Source of the DNA: Streptomyces sp. CA-278952
GTDB taxonomy: Bacteria; Actinomycetota; Actinomycetes; Streptomycetales; Streptomycetaceae
Assembly: GCF_028747205.1 (NCBI RefSeq)
Contig: NZ_CP112880.1
Coordinates: 7,847,501 to 7,911,500, forward strand
DNA length: 64,000 nt
Direction of reading: 5' to 3'
Positions within the stretch are counted from its first letter, which is position 1, and every line of letters starts with the position of its first letter. Both the position numbers and the translations under genes were made by a program. Below the pieces are notes generated by a model. The model saw only the letters and a program-made list of their open reading frames with translations. It made no database searches and had not been told where the DNA came from. Below, in pieces: positions 50,314 through 59,069 of this stretch.

Positions 50314-50892
50314 GTGACATCCAGCAGAGGCCGTCAGGAGACCCAGGAGGAGCGGGCGGACCGGCAGTGGTCCGAACTGCTCCAGGAGCTGCGCGTCGCC
50401 CAGACCGGGGTGCAGATCCTTTTCGGTTTCCTGCTCGCGGTGGTCTTCCAGTCGCGGTTCACGGAGCTGGGCGACACCGACCGGAACATCTACGTCGTCA
50501 CGGTGATGCTCGGCTCGGCGACCGCGGCGGCGCTCATCGGCCCCGTGTCGTACCACCGGCTCCTCACCGGCCGCCGGATGAAGCCCGAGACGGTCATATG
50601 GGCCTCCCGGATGACCGTGCTCGGCCTGGTGCTGCTGTTCTGCACGATGTGCTCGGTGCTCCTGCTGATCCTGCGCGTCGCCCTGCACAACCAGCTGGCC
50701 CTGTGGCTCGTGGGAGCGATGGCCCTCTGGTTCGTCGCCTGCTGGTTCGTCTTCCCGGTATGGGCCCTGGCCCGGGGGCGCTCCGGCCGACGGGATCCCG
50801 AGGACGAGGACGAGGGCGAGGAGAAGGACGGGGGCGAGGAGGAGGACAGGGACGGGGACGAGTCGTCCGACCGGGGGAGCGGCGCCACCTGA
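50314..50892 (+). CDS. DUF6328-family membrane protein
   Basis: This 192-residue protein has four hydrophobic segments (GVQILFGFLLAVVFQ, YVVTVMLGSATAAALIG, VLGLVLLFCTMCSVLLLIL, LVGAMALWFVACWFVFPVW) between a charged N-terminus with QWSELLQELRVAQ and a strongly acidic C-terminal tail of Glu/Asp repeats. This matches the actinobacterial DUF6328 family, of unknown function. The GTG at 50314 follows an AAAGGGAGG site. Its stop is close to that of the convergent VOC gene. Confidence 0.85.
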   Translation: MTSSRGRQETQEERADRQWSELLQELRVAQTGVQILFGFLLAVVFQSRFTELGDTDRNIYVVTVMLGSATAAALIGPVSYHRLLTGRRMKPETVIWASRMTVLGLVLLFCTMCSVLLLILRVALHNQLALWLVGAMALWFVACWFVFPVWALARGRSGRRDPEDEDEGEEKDGGEEEDRDGDESSDRGSGAT

Positions 50893-50898
50893 AGCGGG

Positions 50899-51708
50899 TC
50901 AGGCCGGGCTGCGTACATCGGTCACCGCGAACAGCGCGCCGTCCGGATCCCGCAGGGTGACCTCGGTGCCGCCGAAGCCGGTGCGCTCCTCGACGAGGGC
51001 GCCGCCGTGCCGCTCGGCCGCGGAGACCGTCGCCGCAAGGTCCGCCACCGGGAACTGGACCTGCCAGTGCGGGCGCACCAGCGGGTCGACGTCCGCCTCC
51101 ACGGCCCCGGAGCTGATCCGGGCCAGCGGATGCCCCTCGCACCGCACGATCACCTCGTCGCCCTCGTAGGCGACATCGCAGCACCCGGGCCGCCCGCTAG
51201 CCCAGTCGAGCACCTCGCCGTAGAAGATCGCCGCGTCGAAGGCGTCACGGGTCCGCAGCCGCAGCCAGGCGTGCGCGTGGCCGGCCGGGGCCGGCGGCGA
51301 GGCGGAGTTCTCGGTGCGCTCCCAGAGGCCGAAGGACGCTCCGTCCCGGTCCGACGCCAGCACTCCGCGCCCCTTGCCGAGCGTCAGGGGTCCCACCGCC
51401 ACGGTCCCGCTGCGCTCGCGGACCCGGGCGGCGGCCACGTCCGCGTCCTCCACCGCGAAGTACGGCGTCCAGGCCACCGCGACCTGGTACGCCGAGGAGA
51501 CGGCGAAGACGCCGGCCACCGGTACCTCGCCGCGGTAGGCCACGGAGTAGTCGGCCCCGAGCCGGCCGGTCCGCAGCGACCAGCCCAGGACCTGCGCGTA
51601 GAAACGCTGGGCGGTTTCCAGGTTCCGGGTCATGAGAGTGACCCAGCACGGTGCGGCCGGCCCCGTGAGCGGTGCTGCCGAGGCCGTACGGGGATCGCTT
51701 CCGGTCAT
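50899..51708 (-). CDS. Two-module VOC-family protein
   Basis: This 269-residue protein has two glyoxalase-like modules. The first begins CWVTLMTRNLETAQRFYAQVLGW and the second AWLRLRTRDAFDAAIFYGEVLDW. It ends VTLRDPDGALFAVTDV. Streptomyces proteins of this kind often carry CFP-29/hydroxylase-like labels, but no reaction can be assigned. The ATG at 51708 has GAAGG 9 bases upstream; a longer in-frame reading to 51810 is rejected. The gene ends 6 bases from the DUF6328 stop on the other strand. Confidence 0.83.
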   Translation of the reverse strand: MTGSDPRTASAAPLTGPAAPCWVTLMTRNLETAQRFYAQVLGWSLRTGRLGADYSVAYRGEVPVAGVFAVSSAYQVAVAWTPYFAVEDADVAAARVRERSGTVAVGPLTLGKGRGVLASDRDGASFGLWERTENSASPPAPAGHAHAWLRLRTRDAFDAAIFYGEVLDWASGRPGCCDVAYEGDEVIVRCEGHPLARISSGAVEADVDPLVRPHWQVQFPVADLAATVSAAERHGGALVEERTGFGGTEVTLRDPDGALFAVTDVRSPA

Positions 51709-51806
51709 GGTCCACTGCCTTCGTCGGGGAGCGGCGTCCGGCCCTGCCGCTGCGGTCCAGCAACCAGCCTTGACCGGCCCGCCCGGTCCCGCAACGCGGG
51801 CCCCGG

Positions 51807-52042
51807 TCACCGTCCGGCACGCGTGGGGCGCAGGGCCCGCCCCAGGGACGTCGCCTCGGCGACGAAGGCGACGCCGAGGACGATGAGACCCGCCGTGTCC
51901 TGGTAGACCAGAAATAATCGCCCATCACGAAGATGCCGACCGCGGCCAGCAGCGCCCAGACCCTCGGGGGACTCGTGGCCGTCCCGGCGGAGCGCGGAAA
52001 GCCCGCCGTGGGGGCCGGCCTGATGCCCCGCGGGACGGGCGG
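51807..52042 (-). pseudogene. Frameshifted remnant of a small membrane protein
   Basis: On the minus strand one frame reads TSPPRVWALLAAVGIFVMGDY, and after a one-base shift another reads FLVYQDTAGLIVLGVAFVAE with ATSLGRALRPTRAGR to a TGA at 51807. Together they make two convincing membrane segments and a basic tail, but neither frame alone is complete and no start codon is clear. The family is not recognised. Confidence 0.4.
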
Positions 52043-52384
52043 TCAGCCGCGCGGCTGCTCCTCGTCGGGCGGCAGAGGACCGTTGCCGTGGTCCTTCAGC
52101 TCGTACGGGGACAGGGCGTGGCCGTCCGCGGGGAACCGGTCGGAGGAGTGCGGGTCGTGCTGCTCGATGTGGGTGCGCTGATCCGGCTTCTCCGGCTGCT
52201 CATGGGGCTGGGGCGGCGGCGGCTCGGCGTCGTGCTTGCGCTTGGTGAGGATGAAGCCGCCGATCAGCAGGGCGACGAGGGCCAGCGCCACGACGGGCAG
52301 GACCAGCCCGAGAGCCCCCGTGCCGTCCGCGAGCGGGACTTCGGCGGACACCTCGACCGCGTTGACTGCATTCAGAACATACAT
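52043..52384 (-). CDS. DUF6479-like small membrane protein
   Basis: This 113-residue protein has one membrane helix (GLVLPVVALALVALLIGGFILTKRK) followed by a Pro/His/Asp-rich tail (AEPPPPQPHEQPEKPDQRTHIEQ). The pattern fits the Streptomyces DUF6479 family, of unknown function. The ATG at 52384 begins MYVLNAVN. The 229 bases upstream contain AT-rich promoter-like sequence (52420-52460) and no recognised gene. Confidence 0.72.
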   Translation of the reverse strand: MYVLNAVNAVEVSAEVPLADGTGALGLVLPVVALALVALLIGGFILTKRKHDAEPPPPQPHEQPEKPDQRTHIEQHDPHSSDRFPADGHALSPYELKDHGNGPLPPDEEQPRG

Positions 52385-52613
52385 GTCATGCCCATACCCC
52401 GGGAGAAGGGCATCAGTCAGCTATTCACAGCAATTCATGTTTTATGGGTATCTTACGGGAAAGGCGTTTCAAGACCGTGGGCCAGGACCGCCCTCCTGCC
52501 CGTTCTCCGGGAGCTCAAGTCCTCTTTCGGACGCTTCCCGTGTCGCCGTCGGCCGGACGCGGGGTCAGCCTGGAGTGGTCCCGCAGGCCGGCACCCCAGT
52601 GGAAGGAATCACG

Positions 52614-53003
52614 GTGAACAGCACCCCCGAGCGCAACGGCCAGGATCACCCGGCGGACCGGGAGGTGGTGGTCTCGCTCAGCCGCTGTGACACACAGGAC
52701 GCGCGGACCGTGTTCGACGTGCTCGCCACCTCCTTCGCCTCCGACCACCCGATGGGCGAGACCCCCACGTCGGCCTCGGGCCCCCGCCCGACCGTCTGGG
52801 TCACCACCGTGGACGTGTCCGAACCGAGGGCGGCCGCCACCCCCGCCCGCCTCACCGAACCGGTCACGGTGGACGCCCAGGGCGGCTACTGGGCCGTCGA
52901 CCGGCTGCGAACCCACCTCACCGGCGCCTTCGCGGTGAGCGTCGTCGGCACGGCCGCCGGCGACCAGGAGCAGGAGGTCAGGCTGCGGCTGGAGAGCCGC
53001 TGA
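52614..53003 (+). CDS. Hypothetical protein
   Basis: This 129-residue soluble protein is of unknown family. A compact alternating pattern (VVVSLSRCDTQDARTVFDVLATSF, TVWVTTVDVSE, FAVSVVGTAAGDQEQEVRLRLES) suggests an alpha/beta fold. The GTG at 52614 has GGAAGGA 6 bases upstream. It precedes the molybdenum hydroxylase operon by about 60 bases on the same strand and may be cotranscribed, but nothing in the sequence ties it to that enzyme. Confidence 0.7.
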   Translation: MNSTPERNGQDHPADREVVVSLSRCDTQDARTVFDVLATSFASDHPMGETPTSASGPRPTVWVTTVDVSEPRAAATPARLTEPVTVDAQGGYWAVDRLRTHLTGAFAVSVVGTAAGDQEQEVRLRLESR

Positions 53004-53064
53004 CGGCCGGTACGAGAACACGACCGGGGTGACCCAGCCCCGCAGCGAAGCGAAAGGCGCGCGC

Positions 53065-53634
53065 ATGGATTCCCTCGCTCTGGGGGCCGACCTCGAACCG
53101 GAACCGGTCGTCGACGAACACTCCACCGTGACCCTGCACGTCAACGGTGACCCGACGACGCTGACCGTCGACCACCGCACCACGGTCCTGGAGACGCTGC
53201 GGGAGAGCTTCGGGCTCACCGGGGCCAAGAAGGGCTGCGACCACGGCCAGTGCGGGGCCTGCACGGTCCTCGTCGACGGGCGGCGGGTCAACAGCTGTCT
53301 GCTGCTCGCCGTCGCCCAGGACGGCGCCGCGATCACCACCGTGGAAGGGCTCGCCGACGGCGATAGCCTGCACCCGGTGCAGCGGGCGTTCGTCGAGCGG
53401 GACGCCCTCCAGTGCGGCTTCTGCACCCCGGGCCAGATCTGCTCGGCGGTGGGCATGCTCCGCGAGGCCGCGGACGGCCACCCCTCGCACGTCACCGAAC
53501 CGGACACCGCCACCGAACCGGCCGCACCCGTCGCACTCGACGCCGACGAGATCCGGGAACGGATGAGCGGCAACCTGTGCCGGTGCGGGGCCTACCCCCG
53601 GATCGTCGAAGCCATCGAGGACGTGATCGAGTGA
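53065..53634 (+). CDS. paoA: Aldehyde dehydrogenase 2Fe-2S subunit (PaoA/YagT-like)
   Basis: This 189-residue xanthine-oxidase-family iron-sulfur subunit carries electrons from the molybdenum centre to FAD. The plant-type 2Fe-2S motif is CDHGQCGACTVLVDGRRVNSC-like in the first domain, and the second cluster ligands are CGFCTPGQ and CRCGAYP. A polar insert of about 25 residues (HPSHVTEPDTATEP) separates them. It has no evident Tat signal. The ATG at 53065 is preferred over a GTG at 53029. The stop overlaps the next start. Confidence 0.9.
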   Translation: MDSLALGADLEPEPVVDEHSTVTLHVNGDPTTLTVDHRTTVLETLRESFGLTGAKKGCDHGQCGACTVLVDGRRVNSCLLLAVAQDGAAITTVEGLADGDSLHPVQRAFVERDALQCGFCTPGQICSAVGMLREAADGHPSHVTEPDTATEPAAPVALDADEIRERMSGNLCRCGAYPRIVEAIEDVIE

Positions 53635-54632
53635 AACCGTTCGGCTATGTGCGCCCCGCCTCCACCGACGAGGCCGTCCGGCTCTGCGCGGAAGGCACCG
53701 GCGCCCGCTTCCTCGGCGGCGGCACCAACCTGGTGGACCTGATGAAGCTCGGCGTGGAGACGCCCCGGATCCTCATCGACGTCGCCGGGCTGCCACTGGA
53801 CCGGGTGACCCGGACGGCCGACGGCGGCCTGAGCATCGGCGCCACCGTGCGCAACAGCGACCTCGCCGCCCATCCCGACGTGACGGAGAGCTACCCCGTG
53901 CTGTCCCAGGCGCTGCTGGCCGGGGCCTCCGGCCAGCTCCGCAACTCCGCCACCACCGGCGGCAACCTGCTCCAGCGCACCCGCTGCCGCTACTTCCAGG
54001 ACGTCTCCAAACCCTGCAACAAACGGCTCCCCGGCTCCGGCTGTCCCGCACGCGAGGGCACCCACCGGGACCTCGCGATCCTCGGGCACTCGCCGGAGTG
54101 CGTGGCCACCGACCCGTCCGACATGGCCGTGGCCCTCGCCGCGCTCGACGCGACCGTGGTCCTCCTGGGGCCCGAGGGCGAACGGGCCGTCCCCCTCACC
54201 GAGTTCCACCGCCTGCCGGGGGAGAACCCCGACCAGGACACCGTGATCAGGCCCGGCGAGCTGATCACCGAGGTGCTGCTCCCTCCGCCGGCGCCCGGGG
54301 CGGCCACCCGCTACCGCAAGGCCCGCGACCGCGCCAGTTTCGCCTTCGCCCTCGTCTCCGTCGCCGCCACGCTCCGGGTGGACGCCGGCCGCGTGGAACA
54401 CGCCACGCTCGCGTTCGGCGGTGTCGCCCACCGGCCGTGGCGGGCCCGCAGGGCGGAGGCCGAGCTGCTCGGTGCTCCGGCCACGCCCGCGGTGTTCCAG
54501 CACGCCCTGATCGCCGAACTGGCCGAGGCGCGGCCGCTGCGCGACAACGCGTTCAAGGTGGACCTCGCCCGCCGACTGGCCCTCGACGTGCTCGGCGAAC
54601 TCACCGCCCGGCAGCCCGCGCGGACCGGCTGA
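53631..54632 (+). CDS. paoB: Aldehyde dehydrogenase FAD subunit with 4Fe-4S insert (PaoB/YagS-like)
   Basis: This 333-residue FAD subunit starts with FLGGGTNLVDLMK, the FAD pyrophosphate-binding loop, and continues to ATTGGNLLQRTRC. A Cys-rich insertion (CRYFQDVSKPCNKRLPGSGC plus a later ECVATDP Cys) matches the extra 4Fe-4S cluster known in Escherichia coli PaoB. The GTG at 53631 overlaps the paoA stop by four bases. Confidence 0.9.
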   Translation: MKPFGYVRPASTDEAVRLCAEGTGARFLGGGTNLVDLMKLGVETPRILIDVAGLPLDRVTRTADGGLSIGATVRNSDLAAHPDVTESYPVLSQALLAGASGQLRNSATTGGNLLQRTRCRYFQDVSKPCNKRLPGSGCPAREGTHRDLAILGHSPECVATDPSDMAVALAALDATVVLLGPEGERAVPLTEFHRLPGENPDQDTVIRPGELITEVLLPPPAPGAATRYRKARDRASFAFALVSVAATLRVDAGRVEHATLAFGGVAHRPWRARRAEAELLGAPATPAVFQHALIAELAEARPLRDNAFKVDLARRLALDVLGELTARQPARTG

Positions 54633-54700
54633 ACCGCCGGGGCCTCCGCCCAAGCGCCCACCGCCCGCCCGCACCACCGACCCCCGAGGGACCCACCGCC

Positions 54701-56800
54701 ATGACCACGCAAGCCCCGCAGTTCCCCGGTGCGCCCGTCGTCCGCAGAGAGGCCCGGGACAAGGTCACCGGTACCGCCCGCTACGCGCTCGACCGCGCGC
54801 CCGCCGGCTGCCTGTACGCCTGGACCGTCCCGGCCACCGTCGCGGCCGGACGCGTCACCGCCGTACGGGCCGTCGACGCCCTCGCCGTGCCCGGCGTCCA
54901 CACCGTCCTCACCCACGACAACGCGCCCGAGCTCCAGGAGCCCGACGACCCGATCCTCGCCGTGCTCCAGAACGACCGGGTCCCGCACCACGGCTGGCCG
55001 ATCGCCCTCGTCATCGCGGAGTCCCTGGAGGCCGCCCGGACCGGCGCCGGGGAACTCCTCGTCGAGTACGAACGCGACCCGCACGACGTCACCCTCACCG
55101 AGGACCACTCCGGCCTCTACACGCCCGACGAGGCCAACGGCGGTGAGCCGGCCGTCCGGGTGCGCGGTGACGTGGAACGGGCCCTGGCCGCCTCGCCCGT
55201 CCAGGTCGACGCCACGTACCGGATGGTCGCCCTGCACAACCACCCCATGGAGCCGCACGCCGCCACCGCCGAGTGGCACGACGGCCACCTCACCGTCCAC
55301 GACTCCAGCCAGGGCGCCACCAAGGTCCGCGACAGCCTGGCCCAGGCGTTCGGCCTGGACCCGGACCGGATCACCGTGGTCTCCGAGCACGTCGGCGGCG
55401 GCTTCGGCTCGAAGGGCACCACCCGCCCGCAGGGGGTCCTGGCCGCGATGGCCGCCCGGCACACCGGCCGTCCGGTCAAACTCGCCTTCCCCCGGGCCCA
55501 GCTCGCGGAGGTCGTCGGCCACCGCGCCCCCACGATCCAGCGGGTCCGGCTCGGCGCGGAGCTGGACGGGGTGCTCACCGCCGTCAGCCACGAGGTCGTC
55601 ACCCAGACCTCCACCGTCAAGGAGTTCGTCGAACAGGCCGCCGTGCCCGCCCGCGTCATGTACGCCTCGCCGCACAGCCGGACCGCCCACCGGGTGACCG
55701 CCCTCGACGTTCCCAGCCCCTCCTGGATGCGCGCCCCGGGGGAGGCCTCGGGGATGTACGCCCTGGAGTCCGCCATGGACGAGCTGGCCTGCGCGCTCGG
55801 CCTGGACCCCGTGGAGCTGCGGCTGCGCAACGACCCGGCGACCGAACCGGACAGCGGCCGCCCCTTCAGCAGCCGCGGCCTCGCCGCCTGTCTGCGCGAC
55901 GGTGCGGCCCGGTTCGGCTGGCACGACCGCGACCCCCGGCCCGCCGCCCGCCAGGAAGGCCGCTGGCTCATCGGTACGGGCGTGGCCTCGGCGACGTACC
56001 CCGTCCTCGTCTCCCGGTCCTCCGCGACCGCCCACGCGGCGCGGGACGGCGCCCTGCGCGTCGCCGTCAACGCCACCGACATCGGCACCGGGGCCCGCAC
56101 CGTCCTGGCCCAGATCGCCGCCGACGCGCTCGGCGTCGCCCCGGAGGCCGTACGCGTCGACATCGGCTCCACCGACCTGCCCGCCGCCCCGCTGGCCGGC
56201 GGCTCCTCGGGCACCGCCTCCTGGGGCTGGGCCGTGCACAAGACCGCGACCGACCTCGCAGCCCGCCTCGCGGCGCAACCGGGCCCCCTGCCCGCCGAGG
56301 GGATCACCACCACCGCCGACACCGAACAGGAGACCGGCGAGGAGTCCCCGTACGCCCGGCACGCCTTCGGCGCGCACTTCGCCGAGACGGCCGTCGACGC
56401 CGTCACCGGCGAGGTCCGCGTACGCCGCCTCCTCGGCGTGTACGCCGCCGGGCGCATCCTCAACGCCCGCACCGCACGCTCCCAGTTCACCGGCGGCATG
56501 GTGATGGGCATCGGCATGGCCCTCACCGAGGGCTGCGGCATCGACCCCGACTTCGGCGACTTCACCGCCAAGGACCTCGCCGCCTACCACGTGCCCGTCT
56601 GCGCCGACACGGCCGACATCCAGGCGCACTGGATCGAGGAGGACGACCGCCACCTCAACCCGATGGGCTCCAAGGGCATCGGCGAGATCGGCATCGTCGG
56701 CACCGCCGCCGCCATCGGGAACGCGGTCCGCCACGCCACCGGCGCCCGGCTGCGCGAGCTGCCCCTCACCCCGGACACCTTGCTGCCCTACCTGCTGTGA
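54701..56800 (+). CDS. paoC: Aldehyde dehydrogenase molybdopterin subunit (PaoC/YagR-like)
   Basis: This 699-residue catalytic subunit binds molybdenum cofactor and hydroxylates aldehydes to acids. Conserved segments are EHVGGGFGSKG, RAPGEASGMYALESAMDELA, GTGARTVLAQIAADALG, GGSSGTASWG and GSKGIGEIG, whose Glu662 is the catalytic base. No Tat or Sec signal is present, so a cytoplasmic enzyme is likely. The ATG at 54701 has GAGGG upstream. No PaoD-like chaperone gene follows in the window. Confidence 0.92.
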   Translation: MTTQAPQFPGAPVVRREARDKVTGTARYALDRAPAGCLYAWTVPATVAAGRVTAVRAVDALAVPGVHTVLTHDNAPELQEPDDPILAVLQNDRVPHHGWPIALVIAESLEAARTGAGELLVEYERDPHDVTLTEDHSGLYTPDEANGGEPAVRVRGDVERALAASPVQVDATYRMVALHNHPMEPHAATAEWHDGHLTVHDSSQGATKVRDSLAQAFGLDPDRITVVSEHVGGGFGSKGTTRPQGVLAAMAARHTGRPVKLAFPRAQLAEVVGHRAPTIQRVRLGAELDGVLTAVSHEVVTQTSTVKEFVEQAAVPARVMYASPHSRTAHRVTALDVPSPSWMRAPGEASGMYALESAMDELACALGLDPVELRLRNDPATEPDSGRPFSSRGLAACLRDGAARFGWHDRDPRPAARQEGRWLIGTGVASATYPVLVSRSSATAHAARDGALRVAVNATDIGTGARTVLAQIAADALGVAPEAVRVDIGSTDLPAAPLAGGSSGTASWGWAVHKTATDLAARLAAQPGPLPAEGITTTADTEQETGEESPYARHAFGAHFAETAVDAVTGEVRVRRLLGVYAAGRILNARTARSQFTGGMVMGIGMALTEGCGIDPDFGDFTAKDLAAYHVPVCADTADIQAHWIEEDDRHLNPMGSKGIGEIGIVGTAAAIGNAVRHATGARLRELPLTPDTLLPYLL

Positions 56801-56930
56801 ACGGCCCGCGCCGGACACCGCTCTCCACCAGCACGGACGGCCCACCTGTTGCGCGTCCGGCCTACGTGACGCACCCTGATGAGTGACCCAGAAGTGATCT
56901 GTGCTCACGCTTCGTGTTCGGGGGACGTTC

Positions 56931-56960
56931 GTACGACGGGGTGAAGTACGACGGGGTGAA
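56931..56960. repeat. 15-bp direct repeat before the RsbW-like gene
   Basis: GTACGACGGGGTGAA occurs twice head to tail (56931-56945 and 56946-56960), 33 bases before the start of the next gene. It may be an operator or a simple duplication. Confidence 0.6.
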
Positions 56961-56992
56961 GGACGTGGGCCTCGTGGTGAGGAGCCTCGACG

Positions 56993-57451
56993 ATGACCGT
57001 TCCACTCGACCGGCACTACTCGGTCGAAACGCAGGTGTCGGCAGAGCGCGTTTCCCAGGTGCGGCGGATCGTCGCCGCACACCTTCGTCACTGGAGTCTC
57101 GACCTGCACGTCCGGCCGGTGTGCCGGGCCCTGGACGAGCTCCTGACCAACGTCCACCGGCATGTCGGCGACGGCGACACCTGCGTCCTCGAACTCCGCT
57201 GGACCGGGCGGCACGTGACCGTGTCCGTAGCGGACGGCAGTGCCCGGATGCCCCGGCTGCTGCCGGCCGGCGGCGGGCTGAGCAGGGTCATGGCCCTGAG
57301 CGACAGCTGGGGCACCTGCCGAACCACGGACGGCAAAGTGGTCTGGTTCACCCGCTACGCCGAGGCGCCGCAGCCCGCGGGCCTGCTCCCGTACGCCCCG
57401 CGGCCCGGCGTCCGTACCGCCCGCCACGCCCCCCTGGCGGCGCTCGTGTAA
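56993..57451 (+). CDS. RsbW-like ATP-binding regulator (HATPase_c)
   Basis: This 152-residue GHKL-type protein resembles anti-sigma-factor serine kinases of Streptomyces. The N-box is ALDELLTNVHRH, and the G1 box is VSVADGSARMP followed by GGGLSRVMALSDSWG. Most such proteins phosphorylate anti-anti-sigma partners; no partner is encoded nearby. The C-terminal 30 residues are Pro/Arg-rich and unconserved. The ATG at 56993 begins MTVPLDRH. Confidence 0.82.
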   Translation: MTVPLDRHYSVETQVSAERVSQVRRIVAAHLRHWSLDLHVRPVCRALDELLTNVHRHVGDGDTCVLELRWTGRHVTVSVADGSARMPRLLPAGGGLSRVMALSDSWGTCRTTDGKVVWFTRYAEAPQPAGLLPYAPRPGVRTARHAPLAALV

Positions 57452-57613
57452 CCGCCCGGAGGAGCGGCCCCCTCACCCGGCCGACGCGGAACGCGCTGCC
57501 CCGGCACGCATGATCCGCGTCGGCCGGGTACGTGCGGGGGAGGGGAGGGCCGCGTTGCGCGGACGGGTGCGGCGCGGCACGGTCGGAGTACCGATGCAAA
57601 GGAGGCCACTGCC

Positions 57614-59026
57614 ATGCCCATCGCGACGGTCAACCCCGCGAACGGCGAACTGATCAGGTCATTCGACGCCCTCGACGAGGCGGAGACCGAACGCAGGATC
57701 GCCGCCGCCGCGGAGACCTTCCGCCAGTACCGGACCACGCCCTTCGAGCAGCGGGCCGGCTGGCTGAACCGGGCCGCCGACCTCCTCGACGAGGACCGCG
57801 ACACCATCGCCCGAACGATGACCGTCGAGATGGGCAAGCCCGTCACGGCGGCCCGCGCGGAGGCGGCCAAGTGCGCGAAGGCGATGCGCTGGTACGCCGA
57901 CCGTGCCGAGGGGCTGCTCGCCGACGAACACCCGGACCCCGACGACGTGAAGGACTCCGGCGCCTCCGGCGCGCTGGTCCGCTACCGCCCCCTCGGCGTG
58001 GTCCTCGCCGTGATGCCGTGGAACTTCCCGCTCTGGCAGGTGGTGCGCTTCGCCGCCCCCGCCCTGATGGCGGGCAACGTCGGACTCCTCAAGCACGCGT
58101 CGAACGTGCCCCAGACCGCCCTCTACCTGGAAGACCTCTTCCACCGCGCGGGCTTCCCCGCCGGCTGCTTCCGGACGCTCCTGATCGGCTCGGGCGCCGT
58201 CGAGGCGGTCCTGCGCGACCCGCGCGTCGCCGCCGCCACCCTCACCGGCAGCGAACCGGCCGGGCGCTCCGTCGCCTCCACCGCCGGCGACGAGGTGAAG
58301 AAGACCGTGCTGGAACTCGGCGGCAGCGACCCCTATCTGGTTCTGCCCTCGGCGGACGTGGAGAAGGCCGCCGCCACCGCCGTCACCGCCCGCGTCCAGA
58401 ACAACGGCCAGTCCTGCATCGCCGCCAAGCGCTTCATCGTCCACGCCGACGTGTACGACGCGTTCGCCGAGCGGTTCATCGCGGGCATGCGCGCCCTGAC
58501 CGTCGGCGACCCCCTGGAGGAGGGCACCGACATCGGGCCGCTCTCCACCGAACAGGGCCGCAGCGACCTGGAGGAACTCGTCGACGACGCCGTCGAACGG
58601 GGAGCCGAGGCGCTGTGCGGCGGACGCCGGCCCGACAGGCTCGGCGGCGGCCTGGAGAACGGCTGGTTCTACGAGCCCACCGTGCTCGCCTCCATCACCA
58701 CCGCCATGCGCATCCACCGCGAGGAGACCTTCGGCCCGGTCGCCACCCTCTACCGGGTCGCCGACCTCGACGAGGCGATCCACCTGGCCAACGACACCCC
58801 GTTCGGCCTCAGCTCCAACGTCTGGACCCGCGACCCCGGCGAGCAGGAGCGCTGCGCCCGCGACCTGGAGGCCGGCGGAGTCTTCTTCAACGGGATGACC
58901 GCCTCGCACCCGGCCCTGCCCTTCGGCGGCGTCAAGCGCTCCGGCTACGGCCGTGAGCTGGCCGGACACGGCATCCGCGAGTTCTGCAACGCCACCACAC
59001 TCTGGTACGGACCCGAGGCGTCCTGA
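57614..59026 (+). CDS. gabD: NAD(P)-dependent succinate-semialdehyde dehydrogenase
   Basis: This 470-residue aldehyde dehydrogenase matches the succinate-semialdehyde branch: [35 protein letters not shown], the general base Glu234 in LELGGSDPY, and the catalytic Cys268 in [11 protein letters not shown]. The usual GGTKxSGxGRE end is [22 protein letters not shown] near-perfect AAAGGAGG ribosome site precedes the ATG at 57614. It is followed by phosphoketolase 43 bases downstream on the same strand. Confidence 0.92.
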   Translation: MPIATVNPANGELIRSFDALDEAETERRIAAAAETFRQYRTTPFEQRAGWLNRAADLLDEDRDTIARTMTVEMGKPVTAARAEAAKCAKAMRWYADRAEGLLADEHPDPDDVKDSGASGALVRYRPLGVVLAVMPWNFPLWQVVRFAAPALMAGNVGLLKHASNVPQTALYLEDLFHRAGFPAGCFRTLLIGSGAVEAVLRDPRVAAATLTGSEPAGRSVASTAGDEVKKTVLELGGSDPYLVLPSADVEKAAATAVTARVQNNGQSCIAAKRFIVHADVYDAFAERFIAGMRALTVGDPLEEGTDIGPLSTEQGRSDLEELVDDAVERGAEALCGGRRPDRLGGGLENGWFYEPTVLASITTAMRIHREETFGPVATLYRVADLDEAIHLANDTPFGLSSNVWTRDPGEQERCARDLEAGGVFFNGMTASHPALPFGGVKRSGYGRELAGHGIREFCNATTLWYGPEAS

Positions 59027-59069
59027 CACCCCCGCCCGTGTGCCGTCACCCGACGAGGAGACCTGCTCC

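Noticed and set aside
54098..54700. Extended N-terminus of the molybdopterin subunit
   Set aside because: The longer in-frame reading overlaps paoB and is Arg/Gly-rich. The ATG at 54701 has a ribosome site and matches the family start.
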